DNA of 64,000 bases from Haloferax namakaokahaiae (GCF_042663225.1 NZ_JBHTAA010000001.1:186001-250000); one strand, 5' to 3'; counted from the stretch's first letter, positions 24,023 to 33,616 are shown. The notes: generated by a model not told the origin, from the sequence alone. Program-made: numbers and translations.

Positions 24023-24973
24023 TTAGTCCAGTTTCTCCGCCGCGCCGCGCTCGACGAGTGGTCCGGCGTTCGCACTGGGGAGCGTGACGACGTCCTCCTG
24101 TGCGAGGTCGTACTCGCGTTCGTCGATGCCGAAGATGGTTCCCACGTCCGCCGTGATGCGAACCGTCGTCCGGTCCGAATCGAGGTCACTCGTCGATTCG
24201 GTCGCCGTCGATGACTCGGCAGACGCCACCGGTTCGTCGCCGATGACGACCGTTGCTTCGTCGGTCGGGCGGTCCGTCTCGGGAGTCGATGAATCGGCCG
24301 CTGTCGCCGGCGCATCCGTCGTGGCGGCATCGGTCGAAGTCTCGTCCGTCGTCGCGCCGGTGTCGTCCGACCCGGTTCCCATCGCGTCGGCGAGGATGTC
24401 GCCCGCGGCGTCCGTCGCGTCGGCGCTCTCACCGACTTCCGGGTCGGGGTCGTCCGGCGGGATTGGTGGCGAGTCGTCGGGTTTCGCGGCGGGAGAGGGT
24501 TCGGTCTGTGTCGTGGTCGGCTCCGGGCGCTGGGAGTCGGAAGCGGTCGCCGACCCGCCTGAAGTCGGTGTCGTTCCGGCCGCGGCCGACACGTCTTCGA
24601 GCGTCGAGAGCACGGTACTTCGGTTCTCCTCGATTCGGGCGACGAGGTCGTCGAACAGGCGTTTCTCCTCGTGGGTCAGCCCGTCCGTGTCGGTGGGCAT
24701 GCCCGCGGCCGCGAAACTCGCGGCTTTGACGACCTTGCCGACGCGGCGCTCGTAAATCGAGGTGACTATCTCCTCGGTAGTCTCGATTTCGTCCGTGATG
24801 CGTCGAATCTCGGAGGAGTAGTGCGTTCCGAGTTCCTCGGCGCGCTGTTCGCGCCGGGCTTTCTGCTCTGCGATGAGTTCGGCGACGTCCTCGTAGAACG
24901 ATTCACGAAGATGCTGCAAGCTATCTTTCTGTCGCTCCGTCCGCAGCACACTCCTGAGTTCGTCTACGTTCAT
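24023..24973 (-). CDS. DNA replication complex GINS subunit (Gins51-type)
   Basis: A 316-residue protein with an alpha-helical N-terminal A domain (residues 1-125; MNVDELRSVLRTERQK, ERRVGKVVKAASFAAAG), a long Pro/Thr/Asp-rich linker (about 130-260) and a C-terminal beta-rich B domain (VRITADVGTIFGIDEREYDL through AAEKLD). This A-then-B order is that of archaeal Gins51, which joins MCM and a RecJ-like protein in the replicative helicase. The unusually long low-complexity acidic linker is typical of haloarchaea. It overlaps priS by 4 bp (ATGA), a conserved archaeal pairing. Confidence 0.88.
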   Translation of the reverse strand: MNVDELRSVLRTERQKDSLQHLRESFYEDVAELIAEQKARREQRAEELGTHYSSEIRRITDEIETTEEIVTSIYERRVGKVVKAASFAAAGMPTDTDGLTHEEKRLFDDLVARIEENRSTVLSTLEDVSAAAGTTPTSGGSATASDSQRPEPTTTQTEPSPAAKPDDSPPIPPDDPDPEVGESADATDAAGDILADAMGTGSDDTGATTDETSTDAATTDAPATAADSSTPETDRPTDEATVVIGDEPVASAESSTATESTSDLDSDRTTVRITADVGTIFGIDEREYDLAQEDVVTLPSANAGPLVERGAAEKLD

Positions 24974-26130
24974 TCTGTCACCTTCTCAGCGCGCCCTCGG
25001 GCCATGAGGAAAATCCCGACGCTTTCGCTTATTGACTGAACACCCGAATCAAGTGTAAATGTATCGCCATCGAAAGTAACCGGTCCGGGGTCGGTGACGC
25101 GAACGGTGATGTCGCGGCCGCGGAATCGGTCGGGGACGGCATCGACCAGCGGGTCGAACGTCTCGAACTCCTCGCGTGTGAGCGGTTGCACGACGAGTCC
25201 GGACCCGCCGTGGAGGCTCTTGGGGAGTCGAATCAGCCGCTTCGTGTCCGTCGTGACGGGTTCGTCGATGGGCGCGGTTTCGGACTCGACGACTTCGTGC
25301 GCCAGCGCGTCCACGAGGGTTCGGACGCCCGGCCCGCCGGCCTCGACGTTCCCGGTGCGAATCGCCTCGGGGTTGTTTCGGAACGCGCCGAGAATCGTCT
25401 TCGCGCGCCCTTCGCCGACGCCGTCGAGTTCCTGGAGGCGGCTCAACGCGGCTTGCTCTTCGAGTTCCATGAGTTCGTCAACGAACGCGAGGAGTCGGTC
25501 GTGGGTCCGTTTGCCCCAGCCACCTTCGGTTCGAAGGACGCGCTGGGTGATGCCGCGGTTCCCGGCGCGCGTCTCGATGAGACCCTCGAAGTCGAGGTCG
25601 ATGGCGCGGATGTAATCGACGATTTCGCGGCGCGCCTCGCTGTCGAGTCCGCGAACCGCCTCGTCGCGGACGTGCACGTGATAGCCGCGGCCGCCGGAGA
25701 AGACCACCTGCATGTCGTCGAAGTCGAAGTCGTCGTCGAGGAGGGACAGCAGATTCGCCGTCGCGTCTTTCCCCGCCGCGAGCATCTCGGCGTACGACGT
25801 TTCTTCGGGGTCAACGCCCGGGAGGTGGTCGGCGTCGATGTCGAACACGAGGTCGGCCTCGCGCCAGTCTTTGTCGTCCATCGAGGACGCGCCGGGGTCG
25901 GCAAAGCGGGCCGACGAGAAGTAGACGTGCCGGGGCGCGGTCCGTGCGAGATAGTCCTCCAGTTCCCCGAGGTCCAAGAGCGACTGGTGGCGGTGCATCC
26001 GAGTTCCGCCCGCCGACCACGGGATGACGCCCCACTCGCGTTCGTCCGGTGCGGGTGGCAGGGGAACCGTGGCGCTCCGGTAGTAATCACCGAAGCGACC
26101 TTCGAGGTACTCACGTGTGCGCCCGTCCAT
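24970..26130 (-). CDS. priS: DNA primase small catalytic subunit
   Basis: PriS synthesises RNA/DNA primers. The ATG at 26130 gives 386 residues starting MDGRTREYLEGRFGDYY. The catalytic aspartates are Asp97 and Asp99 in VFDIDADHL, and the nucleotide-binding motif SGGRGYHVHV follows at about 145. The stop codon overlaps the start of the GINS gene, so primase and GINS are made together. The longer upstream frame is out of character (no conserved residues). Confidence 0.95.
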   Translation of the reverse strand: MDGRTREYLEGRFGDYYRSATVPLPPAPDEREWGVIPWSAGGTRMHRHQSLLDLGELEDYLARTAPRHVYFSSARFADPGASSMDDKDWREADLVFDIDADHLPGVDPEETSYAEMLAAGKDATANLLSLLDDDFDFDDMQVVFSGGRGYHVHVRDEAVRGLDSEARREIVDYIRAIDLDFEGLIETRAGNRGITQRVLRTEGGWGKRTHDRLLAFVDELMELEEQAALSRLQELDGVGEGRAKTILGAFRNNPEAIRTGNVEAGGPGVRTLVDALAHEVVESETAPIDEPVTTDTKRLIRLPKSLHGGSGLVVQPLTREEFETFDPLVDAVPDRFRGRDITVRVTDPGPVTFDGDTFTLDSGVQSISESVGIFLMARGRAEKVTE

Positions 26131-26443
26131 ACACTCCGCGTTCCGAAGGCGCGGGTAAAGCGGTTGCGTCTCTCTCCGGGACCGAGAACTGTTGACAGTC
26201 AACCGCTATCTTAGCCGCTCAGACGCGTGTTAGCGAGGATACAGGAACACCCGGTTCGACACAAAATAGACAATTCACTAACGAGTGAATTTTTACGAAC
26301 CTGCTATTTTCTCGGTGGAAATTAGAATAAATTCCGCACAATAGCCTTTTGGTCAGTAAATCTTGACAAGCAGTTTACTACCACAGCGGTAGTAGCCGTC
26401 ACCAAAAGTATAAATAATCATTAAATGTAGATTACAAACTGTA
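26131..26443 (+). promoter_or_regulatory. Palindrome-rich promoter region of the sugar ABC operon
   Basis: This 313 bp AT-rich gap separates divergent priS and the ABC operon. It holds AATTCACT-AACG-AGTGAATT (26272-26291), TACTACC-ACAGC-GGTAGTA (26376-26394) and CTTTTGGT (26346-26353) repeated in inverse as ACCAAAAG (26401-26408). The TATA box TATAAATAA is at 26409-26417, about 31 nt before the ATG. The TACTACC palindrome lies just upstream of the TATA box, so it could bind a repressor or an activator. A TrmB-family regulator is encoded at 33632; Halobacterium TrmB is reported to bind TACT...GAGTA-like half-sites, which is only loosely similar. Confidence 0.6.
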
Positions 26444-27997
26444 ATGGTTGATGCTGACTCACGCAAGGGCAAGCGCACTGGCGTCTCTCGACGCAACTTC
26501 GTGAAGGCCGCTGGCGCATCGGGCGTCGCTGTCGGTCTCGCGGGATGTATTAGCACCGGCGGCGGCGACGGCGACGGTGGAAACGGCGGTAACGGCGGTG
26601 GCGACGGCGACACCGACACGCCGATTAACACCGAAGCACCCACCGATGACATCACCGTCCAGTGGGCCGCTGACACGCGTATCGCAGACGCAGAAGAGGA
26701 AGTTATCCAGGCACTCCGCGACGCCGGACTGCCGGAGAACATCTCCATCGAAATCATCGCTGGTTCGCAGGTGACCGACAACCGTCAGGCACAGTACCAG
26801 CAGTGGCTGTCGGGCGGTCGAGAACAGCCGACGCTCCTGATGATGGACAGTGGCTGGACGATTCCGTTCATCGCACGGAACCAGCTGCAGAACCTCACGC
26901 AGTCGCTCCCGTCGGAGATGACTGACACGATCAACAACGAGTACTTCGAAGCGTCCGTCGCAACCGCGACCGGCTCGGACGGCGACCTCTACGGTCAGCC
27001 GCTGTTCCCCGACTTCCCGACGATGCAGTACCGCAAGGACCTGCTTCGTGAGGCGGGCTACACGGACGAAGACTTCGAGACGTGGGCGACCGAGTCCATG
27101 TCGTGGGAAGAGTTCTCCGCAATCACGAAAGAAGCACTCGACGCGAACGACGTCCAGTACGGATACACCTTCCAGGCGAACGTCTACGAAGGGCTGTCGT
27201 GCTGTGACTTCAACGAGTTCATGACCTCGTACGGCGGTGCCTACTTCGGTGGCCGCGAGAACCTCTTCGGTCCCGTCGGCGACCGACCGATTACGGTCGA
27301 AGAAGAGGGCGTCATCAACTCCATTCGGATGGTCCGGACGCTCATCCACGGTGAGGACGACGAGTACGCACTCGACGGCATCACGGGTGGCATCGCGCCC
27401 GAGGCCGTCCTCCAGTGGACCGAAGAGCCGTCCCGTCAGCCGTTTACGACAGGCAACGCGGTCATGCACCGCAACTGGCCGTACTCCATCGTCATCAACG
27501 GCGCAGAACCGTCCGCAGAGAACGACCAGACCGGCTTCGGCGAAGACCTCGGTGTCATGCCGATTCCGTACGGCGTCACGCCCGAGGAAGCCCAATACGA
27601 GGGCACCGGCGGTCCCGTCGCCGCACTCGGTGGCTGGCACCTGACGATGAACCCGAACTCGTCGGACGAACAGAAGCAGGCCGGTGTGCAGGTCATGAAG
27701 GCCATGCAGCAAGAGCAGTTCCAGCTCGACATGTTCCGCATCATCGGCTGGATTCCGCCACGTCCGTCGCTGCTCGACTCCGACGAGGCGGCAGAAGTCG
27801 ATATCATCGGTCGCTACCTCCCTGCCCTGAAGGTCGCTGGCGAGAACGCGATTCCGCGTCCCGTCACGGTCGTCTGGCCACAGGAGTCCGGTCGCGTGTC
27901 GCAGGAAGTCAACGCCGCGTACGCCCAAGAGAAGTCGCCCGAGCAGGCGATGTCCGACCTCGCGTCCCAACTCGAACAGATCGAGCAGAACGCGTAA
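26444..27997 (+). CDS. Sugar ABC transporter substrate-binding lipoprotein
   Basis: A 517-residue extracellular solute-binding protein (family 1). The Tat signal has Arg16-Arg17 in SRRNFVKAAG and a lipobox ending in Cys35 (VGLAGC), so the mature protein is lipid-anchored on the outer face. A Gly/Asp-rich spacer (about 37-56) follows, then the two-lobed binding domain, with features such as GSDGDLYGQPLFPDFPTMQY and FTTGNAVMHRNWPYS. It heads an operon with two permeases and an ATPase. The ligand is probably a mono- or disaccharide by family; glucose, xylose or trehalose cannot be told apart. Confidence 0.92.
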   Translation: MVDADSRKGKRTGVSRRNFVKAAGASGVAVGLAGCISTGGGDGDGGNGGNGGGDGDTDTPINTEAPTDDITVQWAADTRIADAEEEVIQALRDAGLPENISIEIIAGSQVTDNRQAQYQQWLSGGREQPTLLMMDSGWTIPFIARNQLQNLTQSLPSEMTDTINNEYFEASVATATGSDGDLYGQPLFPDFPTMQYRKDLLREAGYTDEDFETWATESMSWEEFSAITKEALDANDVQYGYTFQANVYEGLSCCDFNEFMTSYGGAYFGGRENLFGPVGDRPITVEEEGVINSIRMVRTLIHGEDDEYALDGITGGIAPEAVLQWTEEPSRQPFTTGNAVMHRNWPYSIVINGAEPSAENDQTGFGEDLGVMPIPYGVTPEEAQYEGTGGPVAALGGWHLTMNPNSSDEQKQAGVQVMKAMQQEQFQLDMFRIIGWIPPRPSLLDSDEAAEVDIIGRYLPALKVAGENAIPRPVTVVWPQESGRVSQEVNAAYAQEKSPEQAMSDLASQLEQIEQNA

Positions 27998-28046
27998 CAC
28001 CACGTCTTGAGTAAGACGTAACCATACTCACACGTTATCATTTGAC

Positions 28047-29072
28047 ATGGCTACAGAACAACAATCGGGGGAGGGACTTTCTGATACCCAGCGAAGCGGC
28101 CCGTATTCGTCCGCCGTAAACTGGATGGAAAACCTGTCCGAGACGCAGTTCGCGTACCTGCTTCTCACGCCCGCACTCATCCTTTTGGGGGTAATCGCAA
28201 TCTACCCGCTGGTCTCGACGTTCAGCATGTCGCTGTTCGCCGACCGACTGACGGGTACTGCACGACTGGGTGAGTTCGTCGGGTTGCAGAACTACATCGA
28301 CCTGTTTACCGGCGCGCGAAACTACGCGCTTCCATCGAGGTTCCTTCCGACATTCACAACCGAGTTCCCGTTCGTCACGAACGTGTACTCGAGCGCGCTC
28401 ATGGTGACGCTCATCTTCACCGTGTTCAGTGTGCTCTTCGAAACGCTCATCGGCTTCGGTCAAGCACTCATCTTGGACCAGGATTTCCGTGGTCGGAGAT
28501 GGGTCCGTGTCGCCATCATCATCCCGTGGGCCGTGCCCATCGTCATCCAGGGGATGATTTTCTTCCTGATGTTCCAGCCGAACATCGGGTTCCTGGTCGG
28601 CACGCAAGGTGACCCGGCGCTGTTGAACCAACTCGGACTCATCGGAACGACGCCGCTGCGGGACACCGCAGACTCGCTGTTCCTCATCATCGTCGCCGAC
28701 GTGTGGAAGACGAGCGCGTTCATGGCGCTGCTCATCCTCGCCGGGATGCAGAGCATCGACCGCTCGCTCTACGACGTTGCGAAGGTCGCCGGCGCGTCGC
28801 GCTGGCAGCAGTTCAAGCTCATCACCTTCCCACTCATCCTGCCGACGGTGCTGGTTGCGATGCTGTTCCGCACCATCGACGCGATGCGTGTGTACGGTAT
28901 CATCGAGACGATGGCCGGCTGCCAGACGGTTCCGTCGCTGTCGTGTCTCGTCGTGACGACGTTCAACACGCCACTGTACGGCACGTCTGCGACGGTCGCC
29001 TTCGTCACCGCCGCCATCATCGGTGTCGTGGTGTCCGTCTACATCGTGAACTTCGCAAGTGAGGGTGTCTAA
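28047..29072 (+). CDS. Sugar ABC transporter permease (MalF-like)
   Basis: A 341-residue inner-membrane subunit with about six helices. A long soluble N-terminus (about 35 residues) precedes the first helix. The cytoplasmic EAA loop that contacts the ATPase is visible as YDVAKVAGASRWQQFKLITF. The start at 28047 lies 49 bp after the binding-protein stop and is the first ATG. The next permease begins 1 bp after its stop codon. Confidence 0.92.
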   Translation: MATEQQSGEGLSDTQRSGPYSSAVNWMENLSETQFAYLLLTPALILLGVIAIYPLVSTFSMSLFADRLTGTARLGEFVGLQNYIDLFTGARNYALPSRFLPTFTTEFPFVTNVYSSALMVTLIFTVFSVLFETLIGFGQALILDQDFRGRRWVRVAIIIPWAVPIVIQGMIFFLMFQPNIGFLVGTQGDPALLNQLGLIGTTPLRDTADSLFLIIVADVWKTSAFMALLILAGMQSIDRSLYDVAKVAGASRWQQFKLITFPLILPTVLVAMLFRTIDAMRVYGIIETMAGCQTVPSLSCLVVTTFNTPLYGTSATVAFVTAAIIGVVVSVYIVNFASEGV

Positions 29073-29073
29073 G

Positions 29074-30033
29074 ATGTCAAGCGAAACTTCGACAACCGGA
29101 ATGGGGCGCGACGACGCAGAACTGAAGCGTGGACCGCTCGGTCGCTGGGTGAACTCCGCAATCGGAAACCCGGACAAGGCCTACAGCGCGATGTTCTACG
29201 TTGCGACGGTGTTCTTCCTCGTCACGACGCTGTTCCCGTTCTACTGGCTGCTCGTCTTGGCGCTGACGCCGAACAACCTCATCGCCAACATGGGACTGGT
29301 TCCGAAGGGATTCAACCCGACGGTGTTCATCGAGATGTTCCAGCGGGTGCCGTTCCACTGGTACATGTTCAACAGCTTCGTGCTGGGGATTACGACGACC
29401 ATCATCGTCCTGCTGCTCGCCAGCCTCGCGGGATACGTCTTCGGACGACTCCGCTTCCCCGGGAAGGGACTGCTGATGCTCGGCATCCTCGCAATCTCGT
29501 ACTTCCCGCCAGCGGCGTTCCTCATCCCGCTGTTCGAGTTGTTCACGGGGAACACGGCAATCGGGTTGGGTCCGGTAACCATCTCATCACCGGACCTGTT
29601 CAACACACCGGCACCGATGGTGTTCCCGTTTAGCGCGCTGTTCTTGCCCCTGTCGGTCTTCATCCTGACGACCTTCTACGGGCAGATTCCGGACGGGCTG
29701 GAAGACGCAGCGCGCGTCGAGGGGACGACGCGACTCGGCGCACTGTTCCGCGTCATCGTGCCGCTCTCGGCTCCGGGTGTGGCGACTGCGGGCGTGCTGA
29801 CGTTCATCGCTGTATACAACGAGTTCTTCTTCTCGTTCTTGATGAACAACGGTGAGGCGTCCTCGTGGGCACCCATCGTCGCTGGTATCCTGAAGTATCA
29901 GGGCCAGTTCGACACCCCGTACAACCTGATGGCCGCCGCTTCCATCGTGGGAGTCTTACCCGTGGCCATCCTTGTCATTATCGCGCAGGAACGCATCGTC
30001 AGTGGACTGACTGCAGGAGCACTGAAGGAGTAA
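29074..30033 (+). CDS. Sugar ABC transporter permease (MalG-like)
   Basis: A 319-residue partner permease with about six helices. The EAA loop reads LEDAARVEGTTRLGALFRVI, followed by a final segment typical of MalG-type proteins. The ATG at 29074 sits one base after the stop of the previous gene; sequence further upstream lies inside that gene. It forms a heterodimer with the MalF-like subunit. Confidence 0.92.
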   Translation: MSSETSTTGMGRDDAELKRGPLGRWVNSAIGNPDKAYSAMFYVATVFFLVTTLFPFYWLLVLALTPNNLIANMGLVPKGFNPTVFIEMFQRVPFHWYMFNSFVLGITTTIIVLLLASLAGYVFGRLRFPGKGLLMLGILAISYFPPAAFLIPLFELFTGNTAIGLGPVTISSPDLFNTPAPMVFPFSALFLPLSVFILTTFYGQIPDGLEDAARVEGTTRLGALFRVIVPLSAPGVATAGVLTFIAVYNEFFFSFLMNNGEASSWAPIVAGILKYQGQFDTPYNLMAAASIVGVLPVAILVIIAQERIVSGLTAGALKE

Positions 30034-30035
30034 CC

Positions 30036-31226
30036 ATGGGAGACGTTAAACTCGAACACGTAAGCAAGCACTACGACGAAGTAACGGCAGTGGACGATAT
30101 GAACCTCGACATCAAGGACGGCGAATTCATCTGTCTCGTCGGCCCGTCGGGGTGTGGAAAGTCCACGACAATGGAGATGATTGCCGGGCTGACCATCCCC
30201 TCGGAGGGACAGGTCTTCATCGGCGACCGAGAGGTCACGAACCTCCCACCGAAGGACCGCGGGGTTGCGATGGTCTTCCAGAACATCGCCCTGTTCCCGC
30301 ACATGAACGTGTACGACAACATCTCGTTCGGCCTTCGACTCCGTAACTACGAGAAAGAAGAGATCGACCGGCGCGTCAACCGCGCCGCAGACGTCGTCCA
30401 ACTCGAAGGCATGCTCGAACGCATGCCCGACGAGATGTCCGGTGGCCAGCGCCAGCGCGTCGCCATCGCGCGTGCAATCGTCCGCAATCCCGGCGTCTTC
30501 CTGATGGACGAACCGCTCGCAAACCTTGACGCGAAGCTTCGCGTCCACATGCGAACGGAACTCCAGCGCCTCCACAAGGAACTGGATACGACCATCATCT
30601 ACGTGACCCACGACCAGGCGGAGGCGATGACGATGTCCGACCGCATCGCCGTCATCGACTCCGGCCAACTCCAGCAGATTGCGCCGCCGCTGACGTGTTA
30701 CAACGAACCGGCGAACCTGTTCGTCGCGGGCTTCATCGGGTCGCCCTCGATGAACTTCCTCGACGGCGAAATCACCAACACTGGGTTCGAATCGACGAAC
30801 CTCGACGTCGATTTCGACCCCGCAGACCTCGGTGTCGAAGTCGGCAGTCACGTGACGATGGGTGTCCGTCCCGAGGACGTGTACCTCGCGGGAGACGAGA
30901 ACCTCGCGGCCAGTCCCGGTCACCCGTTCGACGCGACGACCGACGTTCTCGAACCGATGGGTGACGAAATCTTCGTCTACCTCAAGCTGAGCGAGGAAGT
31001 CGAATCCACCCTCGACGAAGAGGACACCGGCGCGACGAACGACCAGTTGCTGATGAGCGTCGCTCCCGATACGGAAATCGAAGAGGACCAAGACGTCTCG
31101 GTCGTCCTCGACCGGTCGAAACTGCACTTCTTCGACACCGAAACCGGACAGGCAATCAGCCACGGTATCGAAAGCGCCGTGCAAGCGAGCGGTGCGGCCG
31201 GAACAGAAGCAGAGAGCGACGACTAA
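30036..31226 (+). CDS. Sugar ABC transporter ATP-binding protein (MalK/UgpC type)
   Basis: A 396-residue ATPase. Walker A is GPSGCGKST, the signature is MSGGQRQRVAIARA, Walker B is VFLMDEPLANLD and the switch histidine lies in YVTHDQAEAM. The C-terminal ~150 residues form a MalK-type TOBE regulatory domain with an acidic, halophile-specific insertion near EEDTGATNDQ. The ATG at 30036 follows the permease stop by 2 bp; an in-frame upstream extension overlaps that gene and is rejected. It energises uptake by the two permeases. Confidence 0.95.
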   Translation: MGDVKLEHVSKHYDEVTAVDDMNLDIKDGEFICLVGPSGCGKSTTMEMIAGLTIPSEGQVFIGDREVTNLPPKDRGVAMVFQNIALFPHMNVYDNISFGLRLRNYEKEEIDRRVNRAADVVQLEGMLERMPDEMSGGQRQRVAIARAIVRNPGVFLMDEPLANLDAKLRVHMRTELQRLHKELDTTIIYVTHDQAEAMTMSDRIAVIDSGQLQQIAPPLTCYNEPANLFVAGFIGSPSMNFLDGEITNTGFESTNLDVDFDPADLGVEVGSHVTMGVRPEDVYLAGDENLAASPGHPFDATTDVLEPMGDEIFVYLKLSEEVESTLDEEDTGATNDQLLMSVAPDTEIEEDQDVSVVLDRSKLHFFDTETGQAISHGIESAVQASGAAGTEAESDD

Positions 31227-31295
31227 CCCGAACGCGCGCCGACGCTCAGTCGGCCGCACACAACGTTTATCCGACGCACACTGCTTCTACTAGCC

Positions 31296-31499
31296 ATGGT
31301 CAACGAACTCGGTTGGTTCTATCTCGGTGGGATGACCGTGCTCTTTTTCTTCTGGGCGTACGGCATCGTCTCGTTCGTTCTGGACGTAAAGAACAAGTTC
31401 ATCCCAAAGGGCCGACAGTACCTCCGCGGGCGGAAAAAGCTCAAAGAAGAAGAGCGCCGCGAGGAAGAGCGCAAAGAACGCGAAGAGCAACTCTATTGA
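31296..31499 (+). CDS. Small single-helix membrane protein, hypothetical
   Basis: A 67-residue protein: one membrane helix (about residues 6-30, WFYLGGMTVLFFFWAYGI) and a highly charged C-terminal half rich in Lys, Glu and Arg that is probably helical (KKLKEEERREEERKEREE). Family not recognised. It lies 69 bp after the ABC ATPase gene and might be a late member of the operon or an independent gene. No signal of secretion. Confidence 0.6.
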   Translation: MVNELGWFYLGGMTVLFFFWAYGIVSFVLDVKNKFIPKGRQYLRGRKKLKEEERREEERKEREEQLY

Positions 31500-31647
31500 C
31501 CTGGACAGTGCCCATCACAGAATACCCTCGATTGTCTGAAACGTCTCCCCGTCGAGATGGTTCGACTATCGAACGAAAACCCACCGCACCCTACGTACGC
31601 TGTCGATTCGCTCTCACCACTGGCAAATCAGCCATGATAACGAGAAA

Positions 31648-31670
31648 CTTAACACATGTTGTAGTTAAAG
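31648..31670 (+). promoter_or_regulatory. Promoter of the second Gfo/Idh/MocA gene
   Basis: The segment cttaacacatgttgtagttaaag contains a TATA-like ttaacaca about 27 nt before the ATG at 31679. TTAAC and GTTAA form an inverted repeat overlapping it, so this may be a regulated, leaderless promoter. Confidence 0.4.
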
Positions 31671-31678
31671 ACTGATTC

Positions 31679-32767
31679 ATGAGTACCGCGTCATCTGTCC
31701 GTGTCGGAATTATCGGACTCGGAAACATCGGCCACCACCACGCCGACCGTCTCGTCGATCTCGGAGCAGAACTCGTCGGCGGCCTCGATATCCAAGCAGA
31801 GGCACGTCATCGGTTCACCGAGAAGTACGACGTGAACACCTACGAAGACAAGAACGAACTCTTCGACGAGGTTGACGCCGTCATCATCACGACGCCAAAC
31901 CGATTCCACGAAGAGTACGCCGTCGCCGCGCTCGACGCGGGTCTCGACGTGCTTCTCGAAAAGCCACTCGCCCACTCGCTCGAATCCGCACAGAACATCG
32001 CCAAGGCCGCAGAGAACGCCGACGGCTTCTGTATGGTCGGCTTCAACAACCGGTTTGCGAACCCGGTCGAAGTGTTCAAACACCACTACGAGGCGGGCCG
32101 CTTCGGCGACATCAACCACATCGAAGCCAACTACGTCCGACGCCGCGGCATCCCCGGCCGCGGGTCGTGGTTCACCTCGAAGGAAATCGCCGGCGGCGGG
32201 GCGCTCATCGACATCGGTGTCCACGCGATCGACCTCGCACTCTACTTCCTCGATTTCCCCGACGTGGTCGAAGTCTCGGGCGTGACGCGCTCGCAGTTCG
32301 GCGACAAAGAGGACTACACGTTCGTCGAGATGTGGGGCGACGACATCGGGCCGGAGGGTTTCAACGTGGACGACTCCGCGACAGCGTTTATCCGCTGCGC
32401 GAACGGGACGACCATCTCGCTCGAAGTCGCGTGGGCGACGAACCGCCCGACCAACGACGAGTTCTTCCTCCGCGGTACCAAGGGCGGTGCCCGATTCGAC
32501 CGCGCCAGCCACGAACTCAACTTCTACGAGGGTGACGTCGGCGGCAGCAACCATCTCACGACCGCGGACATCGACACGCAGGTCAACGACACGCACAAGA
32601 CCGAACAGAAACTCTTCGTCGAAGCCGTCGCCGCTGGCGAAGCCCCCGGCCGCAACACGGTCGAAGAGGCCATCTCCGTCCAGCAGGTCATCGACGCCAT
32701 CTACCGCTCGTCCGAAGAGGGCCGCGCGGTGAAAGTCAACTCGGTCGAAACGCCGGCCGTGAAGTAG
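31679..32767 (+). CDS. Gfo/Idh/MocA-family oxidoreductase
   Basis: A 362-residue NAD(P)-dependent sugar dehydrogenase. The fingerprint is VGIIGLGNIGHHHADRL, the second motif is VLLEKPLAHS (E-K-P), and the catalytic segment has GGGALIDIGVHAIDLALYF. It is a paralogue of the enzyme at 15201. Its own promoter lies upstream and it follows the sugar transporter, so it may oxidise the imported sugar or a derivative. The exact substrate (glucose, xylose, trehalose or inositol type) is not readable. Confidence 0.9.
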   Translation: MSTASSVRVGIIGLGNIGHHHADRLVDLGAELVGGLDIQAEARHRFTEKYDVNTYEDKNELFDEVDAVIITTPNRFHEEYAVAALDAGLDVLLEKPLAHSLESAQNIAKAAENADGFCMVGFNNRFANPVEVFKHHYEAGRFGDINHIEANYVRRRGIPGRGSWFTSKEIAGGGALIDIGVHAIDLALYFLDFPDVVEVSGVTRSQFGDKEDYTFVEMWGDDIGPEGFNVDDSATAFIRCANGTTISLEVAWATNRPTNDEFFLRGTKGGARFDRASHELNFYEGDVGGSNHLTTADIDTQVNDTHKTEQKLFVEAVAAGEAPGRNTVEEAISVQQVIDAIYRSSEEGRAVKVNSVETPAVK

Positions 32768-32824
32768 TTCCAATACTGAACTAACCCCAACAGGGAAAGG
32801 CTCCCACCCCTATTGTCTCGTAAC

Positions 32825-33616
32825 ATGTCTCTCGTCGATTCTCTCAAACGACCCGAGTACACCGGCCAGAATCGGTGTCTCCCGTGTACCGTCGTCAACA
32901 GTGTCATCGTCCTCGTCGTCGCGCTCGCACTCGGCATCTTCTCGCCGTTCGTGGGTCTCGTCGTCCTCGTCGGCGGCGCGCTCGCGGTGTATCTCCGCGG
33001 ATACGTCGTCCCTGGCACGCCGGAGTTCGCGCCGCAACTCGTCGCGGCCGTCGGTCTCAGCCACGTCTTCGGCCACGACGACGAAGGTGAACTCCGCGAA
33101 TCAGAGTCGCTGACGGCCGACGTGAACCCCGAAGTGATGCTCTCGACGCTCCTCGATGCGGGCGTCCTGTACGAGGAAGAAGACGGCCTGTATCTGGCCG
33201 ACCACGTCCGCGAGGACTGGGAAGAGACGATGGCCACGCTCCGGAAGGCGGACGACGAAGAACTCGCGGACACCGTCTCGACGGCCGTGCCGTTCGACGC
33301 GGAGGTCTCACCGCAGTTCGACGGCATCGGCATCGACGGTCCCGACATGTCCGTCTGGATGTCGCGCGCGCAGGCAATCGCCGACGTGGCGACTATCTTC
33401 GCGCTCTCCGAACAGGGCGTCCCCGCGAGCATCCGTCTCGCGGCAACCGAACCGATGCGGATGTTCGTCGAAGTCTGTCCCGACTGCGGCGGCCCCGTCG
33501 AGGAGACGACGGTCAGAAACTGCTGTGGTGGCACCGCGGGTCTCTACGACAGCCCCGAACACGCAGTGCTCGCGTGCTCCGAGTGTGACGCCGTGGTCTA
33601 CGAACTGGACGAATAG
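32825..33616 (+). CDS. Haloarchaeal membrane protein with C-terminal zinc ribbon
   Basis: A 263-residue protein. An N-terminal CLPCTVVNS segment leads into two adjacent helices (about residues 22-56), then a long acidic soluble domain and a C-terminal zinc ribbon with CPDCGG, NCCGG and CSECD, giving at least four usable cysteines. The family is conserved in halophiles as far as I recall but has no known function. The ATG at 32825 is chosen; a start four residues upstream is possible. Confidence 0.7.
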   Translation: MSLVDSLKRPEYTGQNRCLPCTVVNSVIVLVVALALGIFSPFVGLVVLVGGALAVYLRGYVVPGTPEFAPQLVAAVGLSHVFGHDDEGELRESESLTADVNPEVMLSTLLDAGVLYEEEDGLYLADHVREDWEETMATLRKADDEELADTVSTAVPFDAEVSPQFDGIGIDGPDMSVWMSRAQAIADVATIFALSEQGVPASIRLAATEPMRMFVEVCPDCGGPVEETTVRNCCGGTAGLYDSPEHAVLACSECDAVVYELDE

